Assembly: GCF_036785885.1 (NCBI RefSeq)
Contig: NC_092310.1
Span: 4,526,001 to 4,590,000 of the forward strand
Source of the DNA: Coffea arabica
Taxonomy: Eukaryota; Streptophyta; Magnoliopsida; Gentianales; Rubiaceae
DNA length: 64,000 nucleotides
Direction: 5' to 3'
Part shown: positions 35,550 to 47,944 of the stretch, piece by piece
How positions within the stretch are numbered: the first letter of the stretch is position 1
Layout: every line of letters begins with the position of its first letter
Notes under the pieces: generated by a model
Seen by the model: the letters and a program-made list of their open reading frames with translations, nothing else
Databases searched by the model: none
Told to the model about the DNA's origin: nothing
Made by a program: the position numbers and the translations under genes

Positions 35550-37389
35550 CCCGTTTCGCGTTCGGGAAACAAACCCCTCCCCCCAACCTGTAAGTCGTTA
35601 ATATTTCCAATGTTTTAATCTACTTATTCGGTTTGTTTATAATTCTATTACTCTTGTTTTTTCTGGGGAAGGAACAAGGAAATAAAAAACACTACTGCTT
35701 CCTTAAAAATGCTACTATATTACTGCCAAATCCTGACTCTTCCTTCAATTGCTCTTTACATTTTCCTTTCCATACATTCTTTCCTCCTCCTTATCATTCA
35801 TTCTTTTTTTTTTTCAGTGGTCAGAATCAAGGCAATTTATTCATCGTCTTCCATGTTGTGAAAAGAAAATGCTCATCCATCACAAAAAAGAGCAGTTTTC
35901 TCAAGCTGCCTTATGGATGCCAGATGTCTGCTGATTGTCTCATTTATTCTTGGATTTACCTGCTTTCCCCTTTGAGGTGCATTTCTGTTTCTGTTTCAAG
36001 CTGTAACTTATGAAGATGGACACGAATCAGAAAAATGAAGACAGATTCAAGTGTTGATAGACTTTTTCTTTTTTTCTTTTTAAATAAAAAGATTCATTAC
36101 ATCCTCTCTCTCTCTCTCTCTCTCTCTATCTGTTTTTTCTTTTGTGGGTGAACACTGATATTGAATTGCTAGATTAGACATGTGCATGTATTTTAAAAGA
36201 AAAATTACAAATGACTAGGAACTGAATAAAAATTTTCATTTCAAAGTATCCAAGTATAGGTATTTCTCTTGAGCCAAAGGTAGTCTTACCAGCGTTGCAA
36301 CTGCATTTGATCCTAAACAACTTATCTACTTGACCCTTTGTCAGTCATGATGGATTCCAGGGATTCTTTATATGAGAAGTTGGAAACCTTGTACAAAAGT
36401 AACAAAACATGAGTTTATTATTTTCTGCAAACCTCAACGGTCTAACCGTTGATGCATTGCTAAGTAAACCAAATAAAGTAATATCAATCTGATTACAGAC
36501 GCTATTATTTTTCTGTCAGTGGAAATGGCAGATTTTGTTGTCTAAGTGCTTCACAACATGCTTTTCTTCAGAAATGAGTTGAGAAAAGTAAGTTCAGAGT
36601 CATATGAAGCTGAAGCAAAAGCAATCAATGAAGCAACTCATTAAAGAGGTAACGTTTCATCTTCAAATGTGCGTTTAACTACAGATGTTCCTGAAGCATA
36701 CCAGAATACTCATTAATTTTCAAAAAATGCAATGTTAAGTATGTGTCCCATAACTGATGTAATGTTGTAAACTAAGGTCCCCGATTTGGCTCATTGATCC
36801 TTGAGATAGCTGAGTTTGTCAATGTAAACAAACAATTTGAAATCCCTTGACTTAATTAGAAGGTCTGACTCAAAAACGATGATTCGTTATCTCTGTGGTT
36901 GTTTTAGAAGGCCTAAACTTTTTCTGCATGTTATATGCCAGCCAAACGCTTGCAAAAGAAAATCACTACATGGTCTGTTTTACTCTTAATGAACTTGCCG
37001 TTTTCAGCAACCAAACCATAGTCAGTACGTCTCACATAACCTTTGAAGTAAAGGTGGCAGTTTGAAATCACTATCATGGTTTTAGTTCCTTGGTAAAAAG
37101 TCTAGTCGATTTTCATCATTCTATGACTTAAAGCAGTAATTCTGCTTTTCACATGGATAACCATATGAAACAAAATGCAAAACCTAGATACTATCCAATT
37201 ATAGATGCTTATATATATCTTCTATTAGTTTCATGGATGAGCTATCTAATCATTTGAGCAAGAGATACTAAAAGTGAAGCAAACTTTCTTCAAAGGATTG
37301 ATGCTTGTATATTTCCATTAGTTTGAATCAGCAGTTTCTGCTGGAGGTGTAATACACTACATATAAGAGGAAGGGGTCACACAATATTT
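35550..37389. other. NLR downstream and intergenic region
   Basis: Contains pyrimidine-rich stretches and a (CT)12 microsatellite at 36104-36127. A 126-codon open frame at 35633-36013 is low-complexity and unrecognised. No gene assigned. Confidence 0.55.
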
Positions 37390-37881
37390 CACTTTTTAAT
37401 TTGGATACGTTGTTCTAATACTCACTTTCTTGGTTTTTGTCAACTTTGACTCCAATAAAACATTGCGTCCTTTATAAATATCACCCAAGTGACATGCTTA
37501 GGTCTGCAATTGTCTGGAATCCAATCCCAAACTGAGATCAGGTCTACTCGAATTTGCCAAACTCGAAGAGGTCAAGTTTGGCTTGACTTGTCACATTTTT
37601 GAGCAACTCAAGTTTGGCTTGAATTAGCTCAACAGGATAGTGAAGCTCGATGTTTAGGAAAGGAGCAAATGTGGCTTAATTTCATGAGCCGATCATCAAA
37701 GACTCAATTCATTAGCCTGTTTAAGCAGCTTGAGCTTTCTCACCAATAGTTAAGTTGAGCTGGGAAGAGCTCATGAGTTGATTGGTTTTTCTGCAGTCCT
37801 AGTCATACAGGGTGGTTGAGCTGGGGTACTTGATATTGCCTAATGGCCGTTCTTCCTTCCGTTATACTGTTGTCAACACAC
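37390..37881 (+). repeat. Upstream repeat shared with 18040-18387 (block B side)
   Basis: AATACTCACTTTCTTGGTTTTTGTCAACTTTGACTCCAAT-type sequence, TGACATGCTTAGGT and AGTTTGGCTTGA words match the order seen at 18060-18370. It ends at the Copia insertion (37882), beyond which the DUF241 block continues. Confidence 0.5.
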
Positions 37882-38507
37882 GGTAAGACTTACCTCCTTT
37901 AGAGGCAAATTATGACCCACATGATTGATTGATATTCTAATTAATTGATTGACAATTAATTGGTATCTCCCATTAGGCAATGATTGGTGATTGGTATCCT
38001 AATTAATTGATTGACATCTTGTCAATAATTAATTAGTATATTCCATTTGTTAGTGATTGATTGATATCTATTATTAATTGATATTTTATTCAATTAGTTA
38101 ATCAATCAAATCAATCAATTAGTCAGAAAATATTAATTTCAATTATGGATTTTGGCAAGAGTTCCTTGATGGAAGGAAACCCTAGAGATTTTTGTATTTG
38201 CCAGTAAGGGTCCCTAGCCTAGCTTGCCAGTAAGGGTCCCTAGCCTAGCCTATAAATAGCCTGTGGTATTCCATCAATTATACACTTTTTTGGTTAGGCA
38301 TAGGCTAGAAGATCCCTACTCTAAATTCTCCTTCTACTTTTCTCTTCTTCTACACATCTACATAGTCTCTTTGTCTACACAGACAAGAACAAAGTAAGAA
38401 GACAAGGAGTTGCAAAGATCAATCTCTGTTCAACAACAATAGTTGGAGGTAAGTCATTTAAATTTCCGCTGCGTAGTACAAGTTATTTGTACTTATTTGA
38501 ATTAACA
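37882..38507 (+). repeat. Left LTR of the Copia element
   Basis: 626 bp, ends TTGAATTAACA. Rich in (A/G)ATTGATTGATA words. It contains two copies of CCAGTAAGGGTCCCTAGCCT where the right LTR has one. A TATAAATAGCC promoter-like motif follows. Confidence 0.9.
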
Positions 38508-41500
38508 TGTGGTATCAGAACCACCCTCTAGCCATGTTGTTTAATATATAACTTCATGGTTTGTTGGCAATCTGAGAAAAGTTATATAGATTCATTTAAT
38601 ATTGAATGAATCAAATTCAATTTGTCATGGGATCTATGTATCCATTATCTCAATTATTGAGAATTAATGGCTAATTCCATGTCTATGTATCATCCTTGTG
38701 ATGATTTATTTATCATGCAAGTATGTGACAATTAATTTTCATTTGGTTATGCTTGTATATAACAACATAACTAATTTTATCTTGCATGAATTATGATTAG
38801 TATACTTATGCCTTTTGACTTTGCATCATGTATGCTAAATGAAGGTTGAACTTTGCTTTTGAGGCTCTTTATGAGTTCTATTTAAATAACTCCATGCCTC
38901 TTGAAATTATTGGTTAATAATTGGCATAGCAAGTTGCTTGTTTCACCTAATTATTTAAACTATAATTTGTGACATTTATCAACCTTTCATTTTGTCACCT
39001 TTATAGATGTTATCATAAAGATTTTGCATCTTGTATTTAAGAGTAGCCACAACATCTTATATGCTTGATGTTTAGAATTTTAATCACATAAATGTCTTGT
39101 GATTACTTGAATAACATCTAATTAAGTAAACAATTAATTTATTAAAATTATCACTTGGCCCACAGGAAAGTGATAGTTTTAATAAGATTAGTTGAAATAA
39201 GATGGTAAATTTAACATTGTGCTAAGAGATTTTCCTAGACCCACAGGTATGGAAATTTCTATTTTTGTTAATAGTTTTAATTTACCAGTCTTATTATAAA
39301 GAAAGTAAATTCAATGCGTGTTTGGCAACCTCTACCCACAGGAAGGTTTTGAATTTATTATTTGAATTAACATTGGTTAATTCAATCTTTATGTCTTAAA
39401 TTTCATAGCAATAATGTATGTTTATTCTTGGATATTGCAGTTTTTTCTACCACTACTCTTTTTAATGATTCATCTCGTATTCCAATGCTATCCGGTGAAA
39501 ACTACACTGAATGGAAGGACAAGATTCTTCTAACTTTGGGGTGCATGGATCTTGATTTGGCCGTTCGTGAGAATGAACCACCCATTTTCACGGATTCTAG
39601 TTTGCCAAATGAAAAGGCTGCTTATGAGCGGTGGGAGCGATCTAATCGCCTAAGTTTGATGCTCATTAAGTCGCATATCAGTCAAAGCATTAGGGGTTCA
39701 ATTCCTGATTGTGACCGGGTCAAAGCTTACATGAAAGCAATTGATGAACAATTTGTAAGCTCTGACAAGGCTTTGGCTAGCACCCTTATGAAGAAACTTG
39801 CAAGCATGACACTTGACAAAAGTAGGAGTGTGCGTGAGCACATTATGGAAATGAGGGATATTGCGGCTTAATTAAAGTCCCTTAAAGTTGAGATTTCTGA
39901 ATCATTTCTTGTACATTTCATTCTCAACTCTCTTCCGTCGGAATATACTCCGTTTAAGATCTCTTATAACACACATAAAGAAGAATGGTCAATTAATGAA
40001 CTATTGACCATGTGTGTTCAAGAGGAGGAGAGATTGAAATATGAGACACCAGAAAGTGTTCATCTAGTGACTCATGGTAAAGGAAACACAAAGAAAGGAA
40101 AAGGCAAGAGTGTTCTTATGAAAAAAGATGGCAATGAAGACAAATGCCGTTTTTGCAAAAAGAAAGGACACTGGAAGAAAGATTGCCTCAAGTACAAGAA
40201 ATGGCTCGAAAAGAAAGGTAATCTCACCTTTGTGTGTTATGAATCTAACTTTACTGAAATTTCTGATAATGCTTGGTGGATTGATTGTGGTTCTACAATT
40301 CACATTTCCAAAACCATGCAGGGCTTTCTGAACCTAAGGAAGCCATTGGGAAGTGAACAAAGCATCTATTCTGGAAATCGGACGCATTCATCTGTTGAAG
40401 GCGTGGGGACCTGTAGACTCATTTTAAAGACCGGTTTTCAATTAGATCTTGAAAATACTTTTTATGTTCCATCCTTTTCTAGAAATTTGATTTCTCTTTC
40501 TAGACTATCTATTATTGGATATGATTCCAATTCTCATATTTTAACTATGAATCTTTTAAAAAATAATAAAATTATTGGTTCTGCCAATTTGGATGGAATG
40601 TTATTTAAACTTGAGTTAGACCCCACATATGAATATAGCCTTTTAACTGTGCATGGTATTGGTACTAAACGCAGTATTATCAATGAGAACTCTCTAAAAC
40701 TTTGGCATAGGAGATTGGGACATATCTCCATTGATAGAATCAAAAGGTTGGTGAATGATGGAGTCTTACAGACTTTAGATTTCACTGACTTTGGTACTTG
40801 TGTAGGCTGCATAAAAGGTAAGCAGACTAACAAGACCTCAAAAGGTGCCAAAAGAAGTTCTCAATTACTTGAGATTATACACACAGATATCTGTGGATCT
40901 TTTCCTACCCCTTACTTGAATGGTCAGAGATATTTTATCTCATTTATAGATGATTATTCAAGATTTATGTATCTCTATCTCTTGTTTAATAAATCAGAAG
41001 CACTTGATGCTTTTAAAATTTTCAAATTAGAGGTAGAGAAACAAAAGGAAAAGAAAATCAAAATTGTGAGATCAGATAGGGGTGGCGAATATTATGGAAG
41101 GCACACAGATAAAGGACAGGCATATGGTCCATTTGCTAAGTTTCTCCAAGAAGAAGGTATTGTTGCTCAATATACAATGCCTGGCACACCACAACAAAAT
41201 GGTGTAGCCAAAAGGAGAAATAGAACTCTCATGGACATAGTTAGAAGCATGATTAGCCGTACCAGTTTACCTTTATCCTTATGGAGTGAAACTTTAAAAA
41301 CAGCTGTGTATATTTTGAATAGGGTACCATCCAAGGCTGTGCCCAAGACGCCTTTTGAGATTTGGAATGGATGGAAACCTAGTTTAAAACATTTACGCGT
41401 ATGGGGTTGTCCAATTGAAGTGAGGGTATATAACCCACACATTAAGAAATTGGATGAACGTACAATTAGTGGCTTCTTCATAGGCTATGCTATTAACTCC

Positions 41501-43892
41501 AAAGGGTTTAGATTTTACTGTCCTTCACACACTAAGAAATTGGATGAACGTACAATTAGTGGCTTCTTCATAGGCTATGCTATTAACTCCAAAGGGTTTA
41601 GATTTTACTGTCCTTCACACACTCCAAATATTGTTGAAGCTAGAAATGCTAAATTTCTTGAGGAGCATGAAATCAGTGGGAGTGGTTCTCAAAAAGTGGA
41701 ATTTGAAGAAGTAAAGGATGCACTTGTGCCAACTTTACATGATCTAGTTGTTATTCAAAATATTGAAGAGCAACCAATTGAGCAACCTCCACTTGAGCTA
41801 CCACAACAAGAACAATCAACAATAGTTGATCCCACTAATCAAACTTCCCATGAAACAGTGGGAGTTAGAAGATCTACAAGAATTAGAAGGCCAGCAATTT
41901 CTAGTGATTATGAAGTATATCTCCAAGAGTCTGACTGTGATGTTGGACTTAAGGATGACCCTAATTCATTTTCACAAGCCATGAATGGAGAAAACTCCAC
42001 ATCTTGGTATAATGCCATGAAAGAAGAAATGGAATCAATGGCTAAAAATAAAGTCTGGGATCTCGTTGAATTACCCAAAAAGGTCTCTATTGTGGGTTGC
42101 AAATGGGTTTTCAAAACCAAAAGAGATTCAATGGGTAATATCGAACGATATAAAGCTAGACTTGTAGCCAAAGGTTTTACTCAGAAGGAAGGCATTGACT
42201 ACCATGAAACCTTCTCTCCTATTTCAAAGAAGGATTCATTGCGTGTTATCATGGCAATAGTAACCCACTTTGATTTGGAGCTACATCAAATGGATGTGAA
42301 AACGGCATTTCTTAATGGGAATCTTGAATAAGAGGTATACATGTGTCAACCTAAGGGTTTTGTCAATAATGATAACAACCAACTTGTTTGTAAGTTAAAG
42401 AAATCTATATATGGACTAAAACAGGCTTCCCGTAAATGGTATATTAAGTTTCACAACGTTATCTCTTCATTTGGTTTTGTAGAGAATATTGTTGACCAAT
42501 GCATATACCTTAAGATAAATGGGAGTAAATATATCTTTTTAGTCCTATATGTAGATGATATTCTTCTTGCAAGTAATGATATGGGTTTGTTGCATGAAAC
42601 TAAAATGTTTCTTACACAAAACTTTGAAATGAAGGATATGGGTGAAGCCTCTTATGTCATTGGCATAGAGATTCATAGAGATAGAACAAGAAAAGTTCTT
42701 GGTCTGTCTCAAAAGGCCTACATTGAAAAGGTTTTGGAAGGATTTGGAATGAAGCACTACTCTTCCATTGCAGCTCCCATTGTCAAAGGAGAAAAATTCA
42801 GTTTGGATTAATGTCCTAAGAATGAGTTGGAACGAAAAGAGATGGATAGCATTCCGTATGCTTCACTTGTTGGAAGCCTTATGTATGCTCAGGTTTGTAC
42901 CAGACCTGATATTGCTTTCATAGTTGGAATGCTAGGTAGGTATCAAAGTAATCCTGGAAAGGATCACTGGAAAGCTGCCAAAAGAGTTTTGAGATATCTG
43001 CAAGGGACCAAGGACTACAGATTTACACACAAACAGTCTGATTATTTAGAGGTAGTTGGATATTCTGATTCGGATTTTGCTGGATGTGTGGACTCAAGCA
43101 AATCTACTTCGGGGTACATTTCCCTTCTTGCTGGAGAAGCAGTGTCTTGGAGAAGTATAAAACAAACAATTGTTGCATCATCCACAATGGAAGCAGAATT
43201 CATTGCTTGCTATGAGACTACATCACAGGCTTTATGGTTGAAGAACTTCATATCTGGCATAAAAGTGGTAGATTCAATAAGTAGGCCACTGAAGATCTTT
43301 TGTGACAACTCTGCTGCTGTGTTCTTTGCTAAGAACAACAAGAGTGGAAGTCGAAGTAAGCATATCGACATCAAGTTCGTAATGGTCAGAGATCATGTTA
43401 AAAAACAAGAAGTAATCATTGAGTACATTAATACTGAATTAATGATTGCTGATCCTATGACTAAAGGACTGCCGGCAAAAGTCTTTCAGGATCATGCAAC
43501 TCATATGGGACTCAGTAGCTCGTGCTAGATTATTTCTATTTTCTTGACCATTTGTGTCTAGACATTTGTTATTAATGTTTGCGCGCATTAAAATTGATAC
43601 ATGTATAAAGAAGTGATCTTTTGATTCATAAAGTTGGACCTTGAGTAACTTATATGAAGTTATTCATAAAGTTCTTTTAAAGCACTTAATTAGGAAGTAT
43701 AATATATTGTAATACATGGAAGGAAGTGTTCGCAATAAGAACATAACCGCCATGATTCGAATATTATCATTTTCTAATTAAGCAACTGCTCATAACTGTC
43801 GAGTCTATTGAGTGACAATAAAAACTTATGGCCACTTAAGCATCTAGTCACTCAAAGTTATCTGACTATGGCATGTGGGTCAAGTGGAAGAA

Positions 43893-44492
43893 TGTAAGAC
43901 TTACCTCCTTTAGAGGCAAATTATGACCCACATGATTGATTGATATTCTAATTAATTGATTGACAATTAATTGGTATCTCCCATTAGGCAATGATTGGTG
44001 ATTGGTATCCTAATTAATTGATTGACATCTTGTCAATAATTAATTAGTATAATCCATTTGTTAGTGATTGATTGATATCTATTATTAATTAATATCTTAT
44101 TCAATCAGTTAATCAATCAAATCAATCAATTAGTCATAAAATATTAATTTCAGTTATGGATTTTGGCAAGAGGTCCTTGATGGAAGGAAATCCTAGAGAT
44201 TTTTGTATTTGCCAGTAAGGGTCCCTAACTTAGCTCATAAATAGCCTGTGGTATTCCATCAATTATACACTTTTTTGGTTAGGCATAGGCTAGAAGATCC
44301 CTACTCTAAATTCTCCTTCTACTTTTCTCTTCTTCTACACATCTACATAGTCTCTTTGTCTACATAGACAAGAACAAAGTAAGAAGACAAGGAGTTGCAA
44401 AGATCAATCTCTGTTCAACAACAATGGCTGGAGGTAAGTCATTTAAATTTTCGCTGCCTAGTACAAGTTATTTGTACTTATTTGAATTAACA
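43893..44492 (+). repeat. Right LTR of the Copia element
   Basis: 600 bp, starts TGTAAGACTTACC and ends TTGAATTAACA; about 97% identical to the left LTR by eye. Confidence 0.9.
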
Positions 44493-45650
44493 CACACAAG
44501 TTCAACTTCAACCTCACTTGTCAAATGTTGCTTACAAAAGGCAATTTGTAGTTGGATAAACGCAATACATACTCTGCTTCTAAGGGTGTGGGGGCATCAT
44601 CACTCATCAGACTTCAATCTTCTGAGATGGGATCTATATTGCAAACTGTTCAATTGTTTATGGCGAGTTGCTTTGCCAGTTGATAGAAAGTAGAAACTTA
44701 GCCAGTTTTGCCATTGAACGAGGTATGAAGAATGTATACACTACTTTGACGGGGCGGATGTTCATCTCTTTGGAATCAGCTATATATTCAAATACAAGAT
44801 TACCATTGGAAAGCAACAGAAAGAGTACTATCCAGCCCAACATATCTGCTACCCAAAATTAAAATGATCAACACACAGCTCTGTCTCCTACAATTGAGAC
44901 AACAATTGGTCCAGCTCTTTATTATATTTCTTGAGGCTACTGCCTATATGATCTGAAAAGCAAAAGGAATCTTAACAGGAAGTAGTTCTAGTTACATAAT
45001 AGGTTTTCAACCCCTAGATGCATCCATGAGTTCTTAAGGTCAACCATCCTTTCGTGCTACCGGAAAATTTTTAAGTTATTGTGTTGCATAAAATAGATGA
45101 TGGGGTTAGCACTTCTCAATCTCTAGAATAAATACAGGATGGACATGGTTGTTTCCTGGGGGAGGAACCAGCTACATTACTCTTAATTGCTTGCTGCAGC
45201 TGCACAGAGAGACCAGGACTGCACATGCTGGATTTAGTATTATAGCAATAATAAACACGGGGAGTAACATGATCACATGAACAATGGCTAAGCAACATGA
45301 CTTGATCAGCATCTAGAACACGCATGCACGGCTAATTCAACATAGGCAACGATTCCTATCGTCCCCTATCAATTAACATAGCACGAACATTTCTGATGTC
45401 TTCATTGATTAGGCAGCGTGTGATGCAATTCTGTACAAAATTAAACAGCCAACACGATCAGCTTTGTATCGGAGCTGATGATCCAAATGGTTGTCACACA
45501 AATATTCTACTGCAAATTGGGATCTCAATACTCGATGCATCTTCAGAGATCCGACATCAATGAGACAGAAAATGAGGACAAACAGAACTTAATCGGCCAT
45601 TACAACTAGACATAGAGAGGATGAGATTCCTTTCGTTTTCTTTACCAGCA

Positions 45651-45660
45651 ATATATATAA
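45651..45660 (+). promoter_or_regulatory. TATA box, DUF241 copy 2
   Basis: ATATATATAA, 92 bp before the ATG at 45752, preceded by the block GAGAGGATGAGATTCCTTT shared with copy 1. Confidence 0.5.
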
Positions 45661-45751
45661 GTGGATAAGGTATTCTGCTTTCAACATCTCAATAGGCTTC
45701 TAATACTAAACCTTCAACATCTATTTGCTACATTCTGGATAAGGAAAAAAA

Positions 45752-46613
45752 ATGGCAACCTCTGCTCCAAATAGAAAATTCTCCAGTCATTCTCGTTCCA
45801 TCAGTTTGCTGCCTTCATCTAACCCTCTTATCGTGACTGCTCAGGAAGATCTGGGAAGATTGAAGTCATCAGTAGCTGCATCCTCACCTTCAAACTCATT
45901 GCCATGCCAAAAGTTGGATGGCCTCAAGAACTTGTACGAGTGCCTGGATGATGTGCTTCAGCTCCCTTTAAGTCAAAGAGCTCTGTCCAATGAAAGAATT
46001 GGAAAATGGGAAGAAGAGGTCTTGGATGGATATCTCAGGTTGTTGGACATCTGTGGAGCAGTTAGAGACATATATTTACTGATAAAGGAAAGTCTGCAGG
46101 AACTTGAGTCATCTCTACGGTGGAAAAGGAGTGGAGACTGGGCCAGTGAAGTCAGCTCATATATGATTTCCAATAAGCACTTGAATAAAATCATCAGCAA
46201 ATGTTACAGAGTTGAAGAAAGCAGAGAAGAACTGCAACTTGGCAGTGGTAAACAAAGATTCTACCATGGTTAGCCTGATCAAAGAAGTCCAAATTGTTAG
46301 TCTCCCAGTGTTGGGGTCTGTTCTGTCTTTCCTTTCTGGATCTAAGGCGGGGTCACAACCAAGAGATTGGTCCTTGATGTCAAAGTTGATGCAACACAAG
46401 AGACCATCACACAGAGGAGACTCTGAAATTGCTGCGATCGAGCAAATAGAAATTGAGTTGCATCTCCTGAACAACAATAAGTCAAACAAGGATGTACTTA
46501 AAAAACTTGTGGCAGTAGACTCCAGCATTGAAGAATTAGCAGAGGTGCTTGAAATTGTGTTCAGGCTTTTACTGAAAACCAGAGTTTCCCTTCTCAACAT
46601 TCTCAACCACTAA
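45752..46613 (+). pseudogene. DUF241 family gene, copy 2 (one frameshift)
   Basis: Starts MATSAPNRKFSSHSRSISLL and matches copy 1 closely throughout. Near 46206-46213 the sequence TGTTACAGAGTTGAAG stands where copy 1 has TGCTACAAGGAATTGAAG, a net loss of 2 bp. This shifts the frame, and the original frame then closes at 46271-46273 after 173 codons. The C-terminal half is still open and conserved in the shifted frame (46212-46613), including SSIEELAEVLEIVFRLLLKT. One lesion only, so a recent loss. A truncated protein with the N-terminal half could still be made. Family function unknown. Confidence 0.88.
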
Positions 46614-47470
46614 TCTAGGTCACAATCAGCATGGATTCTCAAATACCATGCACCTCAATTTTGTTTACATTACCTTTGTACAAAATTGTACATATATAAA
46701 CTCATCTCAGAAATGAATACAGTACTGAAACAGGTTTTCTAATTTGAACTTGTTTGTTCCTTTGCTTGTCCATTGATTTTTGCCCTTAGCTTTCCTGAAA
46801 TAAATTCCACGGTTGATCAAAATAGAATCTTGCAGTAAACAAGCTTTATATTCTGTGATTCTTTTGTGTGAGGGTGTCTGGGATTGGAATAGAGTTAAAA
46901 CCTTCAAACAAAGTTTCAAATGTCCAGCAGACCATCTGCTACTTGGCAAAGGATTGTCGCTATGAGAATGGGAATGATAGTCTACCTAAATTTAGAAAAA
47001 TTAGACTCCAAATTAAGAACTGTGCACCTTAATGTTTTTCCTAGAGAGAATAAGAAACATTTTCTTCTACGTTTACAGTGAAAGCATCATGACAGAAAGA
47101 AATTGGTACTATTGACCCATCAAGCTCACATTGGATTTACTACTTAACTCTTTCTTTCAATTTCCTGAGTTCAAAACTCTCTTGTATAACCTTTTTCACT
47201 ATAAAGAGTTTTTCATATTATTTTCATAATCACCCCCAAGGCTGATGAACCAAGTCACTCACATGCATGATACAACAGGAAATTTTTCGACTAAAGCAGA
47301 TTTTGACAGCATAAGTAGTACTGACAGCTTTATTGATGTGGTTCCTTCTTTTCTTAGACTGGCGATTTTGCCTGAGGAAGACTAGTTTGTCAGTGGAAAG
47401 GGAAATACAGAAAATTGACATCACAGAAGCTGAGATAATTCAATCTAAATGCTTCATAAAATACTTTTCT

Positions 47471-47944
47471 GCAGATCTTCGCCTTTCCAGATTCCACAGT
47501 TCTTTGTTTAGGCTAATTGGTCCGTGGAATGGTAACACAGGTTATTGCATAACCTGGCACAAGATATGCATACAGGAACAAAGATAAATTCTCGAAGGCA
47601 ATTCTGAAATTTTTTGTCTTAGCTATTTAACTCTATAAAAATAGATTGATAATCCTTCTTCATTTGTTACACCTGACATTGATGTCAGCAGACAACATAC
47701 AAGGGAAATGTTTCTTTAGACGCAAAAAGAGAATAAAACATAACATGGTCACGCCCTGGGATTCCCCAACCTTTACATGATTGATGAGTTTTGAGGCAAG
47801 ACATCAGAAGGAATGAAATAAAGGACATTGGAGTTGGAGTTGCAAGAGAGAGGAAGTTATGTAATGTGGGAGAAATCTATATGACGAGGTTTTTACTCTA
47901 CACCAAATTTTAAAAATCTAATTACCCTGTTTTCTGCAAGTATA
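47471..47944. other. Spacer between block B and the Copia fragment
   Basis: AT-rich sequence with no domain or RNA gene. Its right side abuts the truncated Copia fragment without visible element ends. Confidence 0.45.

Larger units (their letters stand above)
37882..44492 (+). mobile_element. Ty1/Copia element with both LTRs and CACAC target duplication
   Basis: Left LTR 37882-38507 and right LTR 43893-44492. The 5 bp CACAC flanks both sides (37877-37881, 44493-44497). A primer-binding-type TGGTATCAGAACC sits 3 bp after the left LTR. In order the interior holds gag with a CCHC knuckle ([14 protein letters not shown] near 40145), protease, integrase ([20 protein letters not shown]), reverse transcriptase (YVDDILLAS near 42550) and RNase H (to about 43.5 kb). 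The coding region is broken in a few places (at least three). By eye the LTRs differ at about 18 of 600 aligned bases (~3%) plus one 26-bp repeat-length difference, so the insertion is fairly young (order of one to a few million years). An in-frame 90-bp tandem repeat lies within the integrase 3' part. Confidence 0.93.
44498..47470 (+). repeat. Segmental duplication block B (DUF241 copy 2 with flanks)
   Basis: Aligns with block A from about 20270 through the 3' flank, and its downstream end (GGGAAATACAG…TTGACATCACAG…TTCAATCTAAATGCTTCATAA, 47398-47460) aligns with the end of block C (54890-54955). It begins directly at the Copia target site. Confidence 0.85.
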
